Source: an uncultured Enterocloster sp. (GTDB lineage Bacteria > Bacillota > Clostridia > Lachnospirales > Lachnospiraceae). Taken from it: a stretch of 42,714 nucleotides of DNA. The DNA lies in contig CALWQV010000017.1 in the NCBI GenBank assembly GCA_944383785.1, positions 1-42,714 of the forward strand, read 5' to 3'. Within the stretch, counting starts at the first letter, position 1. Every line of letters begins with the position of its first letter. Positions 16,238-27,216 of this stretch are shown here, one piece after another. A model generated the notes under the pieces. That model did not search any database. It saw only the letters and a program-made list of their open reading frames with translations, and was not told where the DNA came from. Made by a program: the position numbers and the translations under genes.

Positions 16238-17638
16238 ATGGAACTGATGATCCCCCTTGATGGCCGCAGTCCGCAGCCATTGTATGAACAGATTTACCAA
16301 TATATAAAGGATGAGATCCGCTCCGGGAAACGCAGGGCAGGCGAACGCCTGCCCTCTACCCGGATGCTGGCGAATCATCTGAAGATCAGCCGCTGCACCA
16401 CTCAGATGGCCTATGAGCAGCTTTTGTCGGAGGGCTATATTGAGTCGGTTCCCTGCAAGGGGTATTTTATCGCGGGGATTGAGGAGCTGGTGGGCCTAGA
16501 TCAAGAGCCGGCCCCGGGAGCGGTATTTTCCAGAGAAGAGGAAAAGGAAGACTGCCAGGTGGATTTCTCCTTAAGAGGGCTGGACCTGGAGCGCTTTCCC
16601 TTTAATACCTGGCGAAAAATTACGAAAAATACACTGGTGGACGACAATAAAGAGATGTTTGCCGCAGGGGATCCCCAGGGGGAGTACGGGCTTCGGGAGG
16701 CGGTGGGGAATTATCTCCACAGCGCCAGAGGCGTCCATGTAAGGCCAGAACAGATTGTAATCGGCGCGGGAAGCGAATATCTCTGGCTTTTGCTGGCTCA
16801 GATTTTGGGAAGAAACCGTTGTATTGCCATGGAGAATACTACCTACCGGCAGGCCTTCCGCGTTTTTTCCGGCGTGGGGATGCGGGTTGAGCCCATTTCC
16901 ATGGACGCAAACGGCATGAGCGCCCTGGAGCTGGAGAAAAGCGGAGCGGATATCGCCTATGTGATGCCCGCCCACCAGTTTCCCACCGGGATTGTGATGC
17001 CGGTGAAGCGGCGTCAGGAGCTTTTGGCGTGGGCCGGGGCAGGCCAGGAGCGGTATTTGATTGAGGACGACTATGACAGCGAATTCCGCTATAAAGGAAA
17101 GCCGATCCCGTCCCTTCAGGGGATGGATCCGGCGGGAAAGGTGATCTATATCGGCACCTTTTCCAAATCCATCGCCCCTGCCATCCGGGTAGGCTATCTG
17201 GTGCTTCCGGAGAAGCTGCTGGCGGTTTATCGGGAGAAGGCGGGATTTTACGCCTCCACGGTGTCTCGCATTGATCAGAATATTCTCTATCAGTTTATGG
17301 TCCAGGGCCATTATGAGCGCCATCTAAACCGCATGCGGGCGATTTATAAGGCAAAGCACGATGCGCTTTTGGAGGGACTAAAAAGTCTGGAGAGCCAGTT
17401 TGAAATCAGAGGAGAAAACGCCGGGCTCCATGTGGTACTGACCCACAAAGGGGGCCGGGCTGAGGAAGAGCTGGTGGAGCAGGCAAAAAGGATGGGAGTA
17501 AGGGTTTATGGTATTTCCAGATCCTTAATCCGGCCTGAGCCGGGCAGATTTACCTCCACTGTGCTGCTGGGATACGGAAGATTGTCCCCGGATGAAATCC
17601 GGAAGGGGACGAAGCTGTTGGAGCAGGCGTGGCTGTAA
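16238..17638 (+). CDS. MocR/PdxR-type transcription regulator (GntR domain plus aminotransferase-like domain)
   Basis: The 466-residue protein has an N-terminal winged helix of GntR type (PLYEQIYQYIKDEIRSG, then LPSTRMLANHLKISRCT, residues about 15-75). A fold-type I aminotransferase domain follows, with IEDDYDSEF and the PLP-binding lysine K310 in TFSKSIAPAIRVGY. Such regulators use PLP as effector and often control pyridoxal or amino-acid metabolism genes. The target here is not evident. It lies 11 bases after glnS and may share its transcript. Confidence 0.9.
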   Translation: MELMIPLDGRSPQPLYEQIYQYIKDEIRSGKRRAGERLPSTRMLANHLKISRCTTQMAYEQLLSEGYIESVPCKGYFIAGIEELVGLDQEPAPGAVFSREEEKEDCQVDFSLRGLDLERFPFNTWRKITKNTLVDDNKEMFAAGDPQGEYGLREAVGNYLHSARGVHVRPEQIVIGAGSEYLWLLLAQILGRNRCIAMENTTYRQAFRVFSGVGMRVEPISMDANGMSALELEKSGADIAYVMPAHQFPTGIVMPVKRRQELLAWAGAGQERYLIEDDYDSEFRYKGKPIPSLQGMDPAGKVIYIGTFSKSIAPAIRVGYLVLPEKLLAVYREKAGFYASTVSRIDQNILYQFMVQGHYERHLNRMRAIYKAKHDALLEGLKSLESQFEIRGENAGLHVVLTHKGGRAEEELVEQAKRMGVRVYGISRSLIRPEPGRFTSTVLLGYGRLSPDEIRKGTKLLEQAWL

Positions 17639-17659
17639 CATAGAGTGAGGGAAATGCCC

Positions 17660-18499
17660 ATGGCAAATTGGTTCGGTAAAGGAAAAAAAGCGGCTGCGGC
17701 AGTCTTTCTGTCGCTGGGGGTGGCCCTGGCGGCTTTTTGTGGCCGAGGGCCTTCCGATGGGGAAGGAAGGGAAAGCACGGCGGTCCCGCAGGAAACAGAA
17801 CAGCAGTCCGGGGAAGCTTCGGAGAAACCGCAGCTGAAGCCGGAGGAAGAGCGGGCCATGAAGGAGCTTTACCAGGCTCTGGAATCGGAGGGGCTGGAGG
17901 CGGGAGCACGGATCCTGATTGAAAAAGAGGAGATTTTTGCCTCGCTGTTTTATGAAACCCTGGAAGGAAAGAGACGGCTTTTTAACGGTGAGAGCTTTGC
18001 CGCCGGAACCGAAGGGGAGGGGATGGTTTTAACCAGCTCCGCCACGGTATTTAAAGGTACATTCGGCCCGGAAGGGCCTGAGGGAAACGGACTGGCCCTT
18101 CAGGCATTTTTGCTGGAGAAGCCCCGCTATGATTACAGCGTGGGAGTCTGGGAGCGGGGGAAGATGAACGGGCCTGGAGAGACGGGATATTGCTACTATG
18201 AGGGCGCTCCCGAAGGGGAGCCGGAAGAGGTGACGCGGGAGGGAACCTTTAGGGATGACCGGATGGAGGGGGAGGTTTTGTATACCACCGTCAGCCCGGA
18301 GGAGGGATGGACCTCCTGGGAGATTCGGACAGAAGGGGGAAGGGTGATCCTGGATGAGCGCTGGCTGCCGGATGAGGCCGGGGGCTTGTATCATCTGCCC
18401 TCTCTGCGGGATGAAGGGAAGGTCTACGCTATAAGCCCTGAGGAAGCAGAATCCCCATCCTGGGGCAATCTGCTGATCTGGGGAGAAGAAACGGAATGA
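17660..18499 (+). CDS. Exported MORN-like repeat protein of unknown function
   Basis: The 279-residue protein starts with a positively charged stretch and a hydrophobic core (AAAAVFLSLGVALAAF), then an acidic, low-complexity linker. The cysteine after AAF is not in a standard lipobox, so lipoprotein status is doubtful. Residues about 110-215 contain units of the form FKGTFG...GNGLAL, WERGKMNGPGE and GTFRDDRMEGEVLY, resembling MORN repeats. ATG 17660 is chosen because GAGTGAGGGA precedes it; GTG at 17645 and ATG at 17654 are in-frame alternatives. Function is unknown. Confidence 0.6.
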   Translation: MANWFGKGKKAAAAVFLSLGVALAAFCGRGPSDGEGRESTAVPQETEQQSGEASEKPQLKPEEERAMKELYQALESEGLEAGARILIEKEEIFASLFYETLEGKRRLFNGESFAAGTEGEGMVLTSSATVFKGTFGPEGPEGNGLALQAFLLEKPRYDYSVGVWERGKMNGPGETGYCYYEGAPEGEPEEVTREGTFRDDRMEGEVLYTTVSPEEGWTSWEIRTEGGRVILDERWLPDEAGGLYHLPSLRDEGKVYAISPEEAESPSWGNLLIWGEETE

Positions 18500-18536
18500 A
18501 AAACGGCAGCCGCTCAGGTACTCCTGGCGGCTGCCG
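18499..18536 (-). terminator. Terminator of the acidic membrane protein gene
   Basis: A 10-bp GC-rich stem (18504-18513 with 18527-18536) is followed on the minus strand by five T residues. No T run follows on the + strand, so it mainly serves the minus gene. Confidence 0.75.
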
Positions 18537-18541
18537 CAGTA

Positions 18542-19165
18542 TTATACAACGGAATCTTCCTCAATGGTGGCTGTCTCTTTCGGCTGTTCCTCCGCCGGCT
18601 CTTCCTGAGCGGGAACGTGCTCGCTTAAATCCACCGCATCCGCCGAAAGCTCCACCGGCTCCCCTTCGGTGCGGGCGTAATCGTACAGCTCATCCTCGTC
18701 TACATAGTCGTCGTCCAGAAATTCCGGCTCCTCGGGAGCGTCTGCTTCCTCTGCCTGGGCGTCCTTTCGGGCCTCATCCATCTCAGCCTTCTTATTCTTG
18801 ACTGCGGAGATCGCCATATGGGCCGTATCCACGGCGGCGGAAACCGCATCGTGGGCCGTATCGCTGAGAATCACCCCGGCGTCCTTTAAAACGTTCCGGG
18901 TGGCTTCCGCCATATCCTTGGCCGCTACCTTAAATTCGTCCTTGCTGGCGTGAAGGGCGATGTAGCTGCGGTCCATCTGACGGGCCTGTGCCGGCGCCTC
19001 GTCTTCTTCGCCATCTTCCGGTTTGTCCTCGTCCTCGAATTCATGAAAATCCTTTTCCAGTTCGCTGTGGAAGATCTTATATCGAAGCGCGTAAGAAATA
19101 CCTGCCGCTGCGGCTCCTGCTACCGCAGCGAAAGCGATGAATTTCCCAAAACCTTTTTTTGCCAT
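18542..19165 (-). CDS. Acidic membrane-anchored protein of unknown function
   Basis: The 207-residue protein begins MAKKGFGKF and has one hydrophobic, Ala/Gly-rich helix at about 10-26. After it come a strongly acidic stretch (EFEDEDKPEDGEEDE), a helical middle with A/D/K-rich heptads (about 70-130), and a Glu/Asp-rich tail. Similar anchored acidic proteins are common in Lachnospiraceae, and no enzymatic motif is visible. It is divergent from groESL. The hairpin beyond its stop terminates it. Confidence 0.6.
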   Translation of the reverse strand: MAKKGFGKFIAFAAVAGAAAAGISYALRYKIFHSELEKDFHEFEDEDKPEDGEEDEAPAQARQMDRSYIALHASKDEFKVAAKDMAEATRNVLKDAGVILSDTAHDAVSAAVDTAHMAISAVKNKKAEMDEARKDAQAEEADAPEEPEFLDDDYVDEDELYDYARTEGEPVELSADAVDLSEHVPAQEEPAEEQPKETATIEEDSVV

Positions 19166-19264
19166 AAAAATACCCCTTTCAATATTCTCGTTGTTATCAT
19201 TGTAATACGAAACGGTGAAAAAGAAAAGCGAAAAAAATAAAATAACCGTAAAATTAAAAGAAAA

Positions 19265-19291
19265 TTAGCACTCAATACTTGACACTGCTAA
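19265..19291 (+). promoter_or_regulatory. CIRCE operator for HrcA (degenerate right half)
   Basis: The left half TTAGCACTC (19265-19273) matches the consensus exactly, and the 9-base spacer is correct. The right half CACTGCTAA (19283-19291) matches GAGTGCTAA at seven of nine positions. It overlaps the -35 of the groES promoter, the normal place for heat-shock repression by HrcA. Confidence 0.9.
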
Positions 19292-19307
19292 CAACTGGTG
19301 ATATAAC
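19279..19307 (+). promoter_or_regulatory. groESL promoter
   Basis: TTGACA (19279-19284) and TATAAC (19302-19307) have 17-bp spacing. The -35 lies inside the CIRCE spacer/right half, so HrcA binding would block it. Confidence 0.85.
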
Positions 19308-19383
19308 ATTACTTGTGAGCAGACGAAAGAATAAAACCTGCAAGAAAAGTAAAGAAGAAATAGATTACAAGGAGGAATTTGTT

Positions 19384-19668
19384 ATGAAGTTAGTACCGCT
19401 GTTTGACAAGGTTGTTTTAAAACAGTTAGTGGCAGAGGAGACGACAAAATCCGGAATCGTGCTTCCCGGCGCGGCTAAGGAGAAGCCCCAGCAGGCGGAA
19501 GTGATCGCGGTAGGCCCCGGCGGCGTAGTGGACGGCAAGGAGGTTACCATGCAGGTAAAGGCCGGCGACAAGGTAATCTACTCCAAGTACTCCGGCACAG
19601 AGGTGGAGATCGAGGACGAGAAGTACGTGATCGTAAAGCAGAGCGATATTCTGGCGGTTGTGGAGTAA
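19384..19668 (+). CDS. groES: Co-chaperonin GroES
   Basis: The 94-residue protein has the GroES fold signatures. PLFDKVVLKQL is the first strand, ETTKSGIVLPGAAKEKPQ is the mobile loop that binds GroEL, and GDKVIYSKYSGTEVE closes the dome region. It caps the GroEL chamber during ATP-driven folding. The start at 19384 follows AAGGAGG and is preferred over an upstream extension that would contain the promoter. groEL follows after 55 bases. Confidence 0.97.
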   Translation: MKLVPLFDKVVLKQLVAEETTKSGIVLPGAAKEKPQQAEVIAVGPGGVVDGKEVTMQVKAGDKVIYSKYSGTEVEIEDEKYVIVKQSDILAVVE

Positions 19669-19720
19669 GGAACTTTTACTGAAATAATGCAGTTGGCATA
19701 AAAATTTTGGAGGTTGATGA

Positions 19721-21349
<1,629 letters not shown>

Positions 21350-21395
21350 TTTGAAACGACTTAAGGGAAGGCCGGGGATAGTCCGGCCCCCATTT

Positions 21396-21430
21396 AAAAG
21401 GCCCGGGAGCTGTTGCTCTCCGGGCCTTTT
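21396..21430 (+). terminator. Terminator after groEL
   Basis: GGCCCGG and CCGGGCC pair with an inner GAGC/GCTC helix and one bulged T. The stem is preceded by AAAA and followed by TTTT. Confidence 0.85.
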
Positions 21431-21485
21431 CATAACAGACGGCTGAAAATCCGGTCATGGCGCCCGGAAAGAAGGAGGACGAAGG

Positions 21486-21989
21486 ATGAACGAAGATGCA
21501 TATGCGGAGTGGCTGGTAAAGCGCAAGGATCCCCCCTATGCCATACCGGTTAAGGTGCTGATGGTTGTGATTTTGGCGGTGTCGGTTTTTCTGGCCCTGG
21601 CCACATTGCCGGGGATTCTGCTGGCTGTAGCCGCCGCTGTGGCCGCTTACCTAGTTTTTACGAATCTCAGCGTGGAGTTTGAGTATCTGTTTGTGGAGGG
21701 AGATCTGTCCATTGACCGGATCCTGGCAAAGACCAGACGGAAAAAGGTGATGGAGTGCAAGAAGGACGAGATCCAGATTGTAGCGCCTTCGGATTCCTAC
21801 CTTTTGAAGGATCATGAAAAAAGCGGTATGAAGGTTTACGACTGTTCATCCAAAACCGGGGCAAAAACCTACAGCCTGATCTACCAGCAGGGCGCGGACT
21901 GCGTGAAGGTGATTTTTGAGCCCAATGACCGGATGCTGCGCTCCATGAGAAGCTATATTCCCGGCAAGCTGGTTAGGGGAGACTCATAA
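21486..21989 (+). CDS. DUF6106-type membrane protein
   Basis: The 167-residue protein starts with YAEWLVKRK and PPYAIPVKVL. Two adjoining membrane helices follow (about 25-60), then a cytoplasmic beta-rich domain with EFEYLFVEGDLSIDRI and EIQIVAPSDSYLL. This layout matches DUF6106 proteins of Lachnospiraceae. It resembles PH-like membrane proteins, but the function is unknown. A GAAGGAGG lies about 8 bases before the ATG. It stands between the groEL terminator and the guaB promoter. Confidence 0.7.
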   Translation: MNEDAYAEWLVKRKDPPYAIPVKVLMVVILAVSVFLALATLPGILLAVAAAVAAYLVFTNLSVEFEYLFVEGDLSIDRILAKTRRKKVMECKKDEIQIVAPSDSYLLKDHEKSGMKVYDCSSKTGAKTYSLIYQQGADCVKVIFEPNDRMLRSMRSYIPGKLVRGDS

Positions 21990-22043
21990 GGAAAATCGAA
22001 AAGGTCTATTAGCAAATACAATGAATGATTCCCATGGAACCCT

Positions 22044-22072
22044 TTGACAAGCTGTGGAAAATTTGCTAGTAT
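22044..22072 (+). promoter_or_regulatory. guaB promoter
   Basis: TTGACA (22044-22049) and TAGTAT (22067-22072) have 17-bp spacing, leaving a leader of about 35 bases. That is too short for a purine riboswitch. Confidence 0.65.
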
Positions 22073-22075
22073 TAA

Positions 22076-23569
<1,494 letters not shown>

Positions 23570-23602
23570 GTTTCAGGCGATGAAACATTCAGAATGACAG
23601 GG

Positions 23603-23630
23603 AGAGTCCGGCACTGCCGGGCTCTTTTTT
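23603..23630 (+). terminator. Terminator after guaB, close to the next ribosome site
   Basis: A 10-bp stem (23603-23612 with 23616-23625, one G-T) is followed by five T residues. The Nudix gene's AAGGAGG begins only a few bases later, so the Nudix gene depends on readthrough or an unseen promoter. Confidence 0.8.
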
Positions 23631-23644
23631 ACAAGGAGGTAAGA

Positions 23645-24664
23645 ATGAGAAATCTCACAACGCTTTGCTACATTGAGCAGGATGGAAAATATCTGATGCT
23701 CCACCGCATCAAAAAGAAGAATGACGTAAACCAACACAAGTGGATCGGGGTAGGAGGACATTTTGAAGAGGGGGAAAGCCCGGAAGAGTGCCTGCTGCGG
23801 GAGGTAAAGGAGGAGACGGGGCTGACCCTCCTTTCCTGGCGTTTCCGCGGGCTGATTACCTTCCAGTCCCAGGGGTGGGGAACGGAGTATATGTGTCTTT
23901 ACACAGCGGACCGATACGAAGGGGTTCCCACTGCCTGCAATGAGGGGACTCTGGAATGGGTTCCCAAGGATGAGGTACTGAATCTGAATATCTGGGAAGG
24001 GGATAAGATATTCTTTCGGCTTTTAAATGAGGATGCAACCTTTTTCTCCATGAAATTGAGCTATGAGGGGGACCGGTTGGTCTTTGCCAGCCTGGATGGA
24101 AAGGAATTGGAGCTTCTGGATGTAGTGGATGAGGCTGGAAATCCTACCGGCGTGGCCAGAGAACGGGCGCTGGTACACCAAAACGGAGACTGGCACCGAA
24201 CCTGCCACATCTGGGCGGCGCGAAAGGATGAAGAAGGGGCGTGGGAGGTACTGCTGCAAAAACGCAGTCTTTCCAAGGAGACCTATCCGGGCTGCTACGA
24301 CTGTTCCGCCGCAGGCCATGTGAAGGCAGGAGGAACTTGCTTAGATGGAGCGGTCCGGGAGATTAAGGAGGAGCTGGGCATTTATGTAAAACCGGAGGAA
24401 CTGGAGCCTTTCGGTGAAATCCGGGAGGACAGCGAACATGAATTTCATGGAAACAGGCTGTTGGAACGGGAATTGATTACCGTCTATCTGTATCCGGTTT
24501 GGGGCCCGCTGCCTGAAATAAGCCTTCAGAAAGAGGAAGTGGAGAGTGTTTGCTGGATGAAGCTGGATCAATGCTTTTCCCTTGTCCGCAGCGGGGAACT
24601 TCCCAACTGCCTGGATTTGCGGGAGCTGGAGGCGCTGAAAAACTTTCTGGATGCAAAATCGTAA
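23645..24664 (+). CDS. Double-Nudix hydrolase (MutT-like plus IDI/YfcD-like domains)
   Basis: The 339-residue protein contains two Nudix domains. The first has a perfect Nudix box (GHFEEGESPEECLLREVKEETG) within a MutT/8-oxo-dGTPase-like setting, residues about 1-150. The second begins LLDVVDEAGNPTG and runs through GDWHRTCHIW, LLQKRS and YDCSAAGHVKAGG. It resembles YfcD/isopentenyl diphosphate isomerase-type Nudix proteins. In its box the first acidic position is glycine (AGHVKAGGT) while REIKEELG is intact. Start 23645 follows AAGGAGG; an upstream ATG would place the terminator inside the gene. Substrates are unknown. Confidence 0.88.
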   Translation: MRNLTTLCYIEQDGKYLMLHRIKKKNDVNQHKWIGVGGHFEEGESPEECLLREVKEETGLTLLSWRFRGLITFQSQGWGTEYMCLYTADRYEGVPTACNEGTLEWVPKDEVLNLNIWEGDKIFFRLLNEDATFFSMKLSYEGDRLVFASLDGKELELLDVVDEAGNPTGVARERALVHQNGDWHRTCHIWAARKDEEGAWEVLLQKRSLSKETYPGCYDCSAAGHVKAGGTCLDGAVREIKEELGIYVKPEELEPFGEIREDSEHEFHGNRLLERELITVYLYPVWGPLPEISLQKEEVESVCWMKLDQCFSLVRSGELPNCLDLRELEALKNFLDAKS

Positions 24665-24706
24665 GGTTATTGTCAGAAAATACTTTAGTCTCACCCGAGA
24701 AAAGTA

Positions 24707-24715
24707 TGCTATAAT
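24707..24715 (+). promoter_or_regulatory. Extended -10 promoter of the D,D-carboxypeptidase gene
   Basis: TGC plus TATAAT (24710-24715) is an extended -10, 30 bases upstream of the ATG. A matching -35 is weak. Confidence 0.55.
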
Positions 24716-24744
24716 ATGAACACGATTAAGATTCAGGAGAAAGT

Positions 24745-25791
24745 ATGATGGAGAAAAAACGAGCGATCCGCACATTGGCAGCGCTGGGGCTGTCTGTTGT
24801 GCTTGGGGTAGGTTCGGTGAGTCCGGCATGGGCGGATTCATCGGTGGTGATCATACCCATTGAAGAAGGAGCCATGGCCCAGACCTCCCAGGGAGAACCT
24901 GGAGATGGGATAGCAGCCCAGGACGGCCCTGGAGCAGAGTCTTCCGGGCCAGGACAGGAAACGACAGCTGAAACAACGCCGGCCGCTCAGGAGACGCAAG
25001 GCCCTTCCCAGGCGGATGAGTCGATCCCGCAGCCCCAGATAGCGGCCCAGGGGGCAGCCCTTTATAACGCTACTACAGGACAGTTCCTTTATACGAAGAA
25101 CGAGGATACCCAGTATTATCCCGCCAGCATCACCAAGCTGATGACGGCGCTTTTGGTGGCGGAAAACTGCGATTTGAACGAGACGGTTACCTTTTCGGCC
25201 ACAGCCACTACGAATCTGGAGGCAGGGGCCGTTTCCCTGAATCTGACCGAGGGGGATCAACTGACGGTGGAGCAGTGCCTTTACGGCCTGCTGCTGAAAT
25301 CCGCCAACGAGATCGGAAACGCTCTGGCGGAGCATGTGGCGGGGAGCAATCAGGCCTTTGCCGAGATGATGAATGCGAAAGCCGCTTCCCTGGGCTGCAC
25401 CAACACTCACTTTACAAATCCCCATGGGCTTAATGACCCCAACCATTATACCACTGCCCACGATATGGCGCTGATCGGACAGGCGGCCTTAGCCAACGAT
25501 ACGGTGCGCAAGGTGGCTTCCACCTTGAACTATGAGTTCCCGGCAACGAAAAAGAGCGGGGCCAGGACACTTACCATGGGACACAAGATGTTAAATCCCA
25601 ATGATTCCAGATACTATCCGGGCATCATCGGCGGAAAAACCGGCTACACCTCAAAAGCCGGAAATACGCTGGTAACGGTGGTGGAGCAGAATGGGACGCG
25701 GCTGGTGGCGGTGATCATGAAGAGCAGTTCCACCCATTATACGGATACGAAGGCCCTTTTGGATTACGGATTTCAGGTGGCGGCAAAATAG
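24745..25791 (+). CDS. D-alanyl-D-alanine carboxypeptidase (penicillin-binding protein 5/DacF type)
   Basis: The 348-residue protein has a signal peptide (core LAALGLSVVLGVGSV, likely cut after AWA). A Gln/Pro/Thr-rich linker to about residue 95 is followed by the S11 peptidase domain. The active-site motifs are visible: S128-I-T-K131, SAN in LLKSANEIGN, and KTG in GGKTGYT. It trims the terminal D-Ala from peptidoglycan stem peptides outside the membrane. It lacks the C-terminal beta domain and amphipathic anchor of PBP5, since it ends soon after the KTG domain. The membrane link could be an uncleaved signal. Confidence 0.92.
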   Translation: MMEKKRAIRTLAALGLSVVLGVGSVSPAWADSSVVIIPIEEGAMAQTSQGEPGDGIAAQDGPGAESSGPGQETTAETTPAAQETQGPSQADESIPQPQIAAQGAALYNATTGQFLYTKNEDTQYYPASITKLMTALLVAENCDLNETVTFSATATTNLEAGAVSLNLTEGDQLTVEQCLYGLLLKSANEIGNALAEHVAGSNQAFAEMMNAKAASLGCTNTHFTNPHGLNDPNHYTTAHDMALIGQAALANDTVRKVASTLNYEFPATKKSGARTLTMGHKMLNPNDSRYYPGIIGGKTGYTSKAGNTLVTVVEQNGTRLVAVIMKSSSTHYTDTKALLDYGFQVAAK

Positions 25792-25805
25792 ATGACAATA
25801 TTTTA

Positions 25806-25838
25806 GGGTATCGCTCGCAACAGAGCAATACCCTTTTT
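25806..25838. terminator. Bidirectional terminator
   Basis: GGGTATCGCTC (25806-25816) pairs with GAGCAATACCC (25823-25833), one mismatch, and is followed by TTTTT. It separates the carboxypeptidase gene from the convergent XRE gene. Confidence 0.8.
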
Positions 25839-25843
25839 ATATG

Positions 25844-26248
25844 CTATTTCTTCTTACTATTTTTCCCTTTTTTCGACTTGCCGCCTTTCTTATCCTTGCC
25901 CTTGGAGGATTTCCTGGCGGCTTTTTTTTCGGAAGAGATTTTGGAAGGCTCCGGGGCGGGGGATTCCGAAGAAAGGTTAGCTTCGGGATCCGGGACATTC
26001 TCCAGCGTTTCGGCGGAAAGGGCGGGCGGCGTTTCCGCCTCTTCCCTTTCATCCGGGATATATTCCGCGATATCTTCCAGCCTGCACTCCAGAATTGAGC
26101 ACAGCGTCTCTAGGGTGTGGGTGGATACGTGCATATTTTTCTTTAAGCGTCCGATCTGGCCGGCGCTGAAGCCATAGCCTTTAATCAGACGGTACTGCGT
26201 GATTCCTTTTTCCTTCATAGTATCCCATAATCGGTCGTATCGTATCAT
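25844..26248 (-). CDS. XRE-family regulator with a lysine-rich C-terminal tail
   Basis: Residues 1-65 form a compact Cro/CI-type domain of the kind common as roughly 70-residue proteins in this order (LWDTMKEKGITQYRL, GFSAGQIGRLKKN, TLETLCSILECRLEDI). The remaining half is unusual. An acidic Pro/Glu/Ser linker (about 66-105) leads to a highly basic Lys/Ser/Gly tail ending in KKGKNSKKK. A tail like this could add non-specific DNA or RNA binding. The ATG follows AGGTGATTGGAAG. Its promoter region holds a 55-bp tandem repeat shared with the divergent rubrerythrin gene. Confidence 0.8.
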   Translation of the reverse strand: MIRYDRLWDTMKEKGITQYRLIKGYGFSAGQIGRLKKNMHVSTHTLETLCSILECRLEDIAEYIPDEREEAETPPALSAETLENVPDPEANLSSESPAPEPSKISSEKKAARKSSKGKDKKGGKSKKGKNSKKK

Positions 26249-26277
26249 CTTCCAATCACCTCACGGGGTTTAATGTG

Positions 26278-26407
26278 TTGCCAAGTGCTCATAGTATGCT
26301 CTGCATAACTCGCACTAGGCTCGTGCGGGACCTTGCCAAGTGCTCATAGTATGCTCTGCATAACTCGCACTAGGCTCGTGCAGGACCTTGCCAAGTGCTC
26401 ATAGTAT
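26278..26407. repeat. 55-bp tandem repeat, 2.4 copies
   Basis: Two full units (26278-26332, 26333-26387) differ at one base (26327 G, 26382 A), and the first 20 bases of a third unit follow (26388-26407). Each full unit holds two dyads. TATGC-TCT-GCATA lies at 26295-26307 and 26350-26362. CGCAC/GTGCG lies at 26311-26327, reduced to GCAC/GTGC in copy two. It fills most of the 264-base gap between the XRE gene and the rubrerythrin gene. Confidence 0.95.
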
Positions 26408-26512
26408 ACCATATGCGGCGATGGGGAGCAACCGTATTCTTTTCAGATGCATAAGCCTTCCGTTCTCCGGAAATAGTAGTTCTGTAAAAACTTATTTCAG
26501 GAGGTAGACAGC

Positions 26513-27112
26513 ATGACCGATTTTCGTACAAGCGAGACGGCTAAGAATTTGATGCGGGCTTTTGCGGGGGAGAGCCAGGCCAGAAACCGCTATACCTTTG
26601 CAGCGGGGCTGGCCAGGGAGCAGAAGCTGCCCTCGGTGGAGGCGATTTTTCTTTTTACGGCTTCCCAGGAGAAGGAGCACGGGGAAATTTTTTATCAGTA
26701 TCTGTCCCCCATGGATGGGGAAACCATTGTGATTGACGGGGGATTTCCGGTGGATTTAGAGCAGAATACCCTGGCGCAGTTAAAGGCGGCGGTTCACAAT
26801 GAATTTGAGGAACACGACCAGGTATACAAAAGCTTTGAAGAAATTGCCAGGAGAGAGGGGTTTGACGCCATTGCCAATTCCTTTTGCATGATCGGACAGA
26901 TCGAGCAGACCCACGGGGAGCGGTTTAAATACCTGGCGGATCTGCTGGAAGAGGGGAAGCTTTACCGCTCGGATGTGAAGACCGGATGGGTATGCTTAAA
27001 CTGCGGCCATATTCATTACGGGACGGAGGCCCCGCAGAAATGCCCGGTGTGCAGCCATGATCAGGGGTGGTTTATCCGCATGGAGCTGGCTCCCTGGCAT
27101 CTGGGCAGTTAG
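26513..27112 (+). CDS. Rubrerythrin
   Basis: The 199-residue protein has a ferritin-like diiron four-helix domain. Motifs include FAGESQARNRYTF, QEKEHGEIF and a QIEQTHGERF repeat, which provide the iron ligands. It is followed by a C-terminal rubredoxin-like site (CLNCGH...CPVC, residues about 163-181). It reduces hydrogen peroxide in anaerobes, with electrons from rubredoxin or NADH-linked partners. An AGGAGG lies about 8 bases before the ATG. The promoter was not located, and the region upstream is occupied by the tandem repeat. Confidence 0.95.
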   Translation: MTDFRTSETAKNLMRAFAGESQARNRYTFAAGLAREQKLPSVEAIFLFTASQEKEHGEIFYQYLSPMDGETIVIDGGFPVDLEQNTLAQLKAAVHNEFEEHDQVYKSFEEIARREGFDAIANSFCMIGQIEQTHGERFKYLADLLEEGKLYRSDVKTGWVCLNCGHIHYGTEAPQKCPVCSHDQGWFIRMELAPWHLGS

Positions 27113-27118
27113 TTTTCA

Positions 27119-27146
27119 TTGCAAAAATTTTGATTTACGGTATAAT
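27119..27146 (+). promoter_or_regulatory. Promoter of the HAD-metallophosphoesterase-scpAB block
   Basis: TTGCAA (27119-27124) and TATAAT (27141-27146) have 16-bp spacing. The leader that follows contains a hairpin (CGGGAAA at 27158-27164 with TTTCCCG at 27183-27189). Confidence 0.65.
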
Positions 27147-27216
27147 GGTACAAGAGCCGGGAAATGCGCGTCTTAAGGGCGGTTTCCCGCAATACGGATA
27201 GAAAGGTTTTCGGAAT

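Noticed and set aside
26278-26407. CRISPR array
   Set aside because: The units are tandem with no variable spacers and there are only 2.4 copies; no cas genes are nearby.
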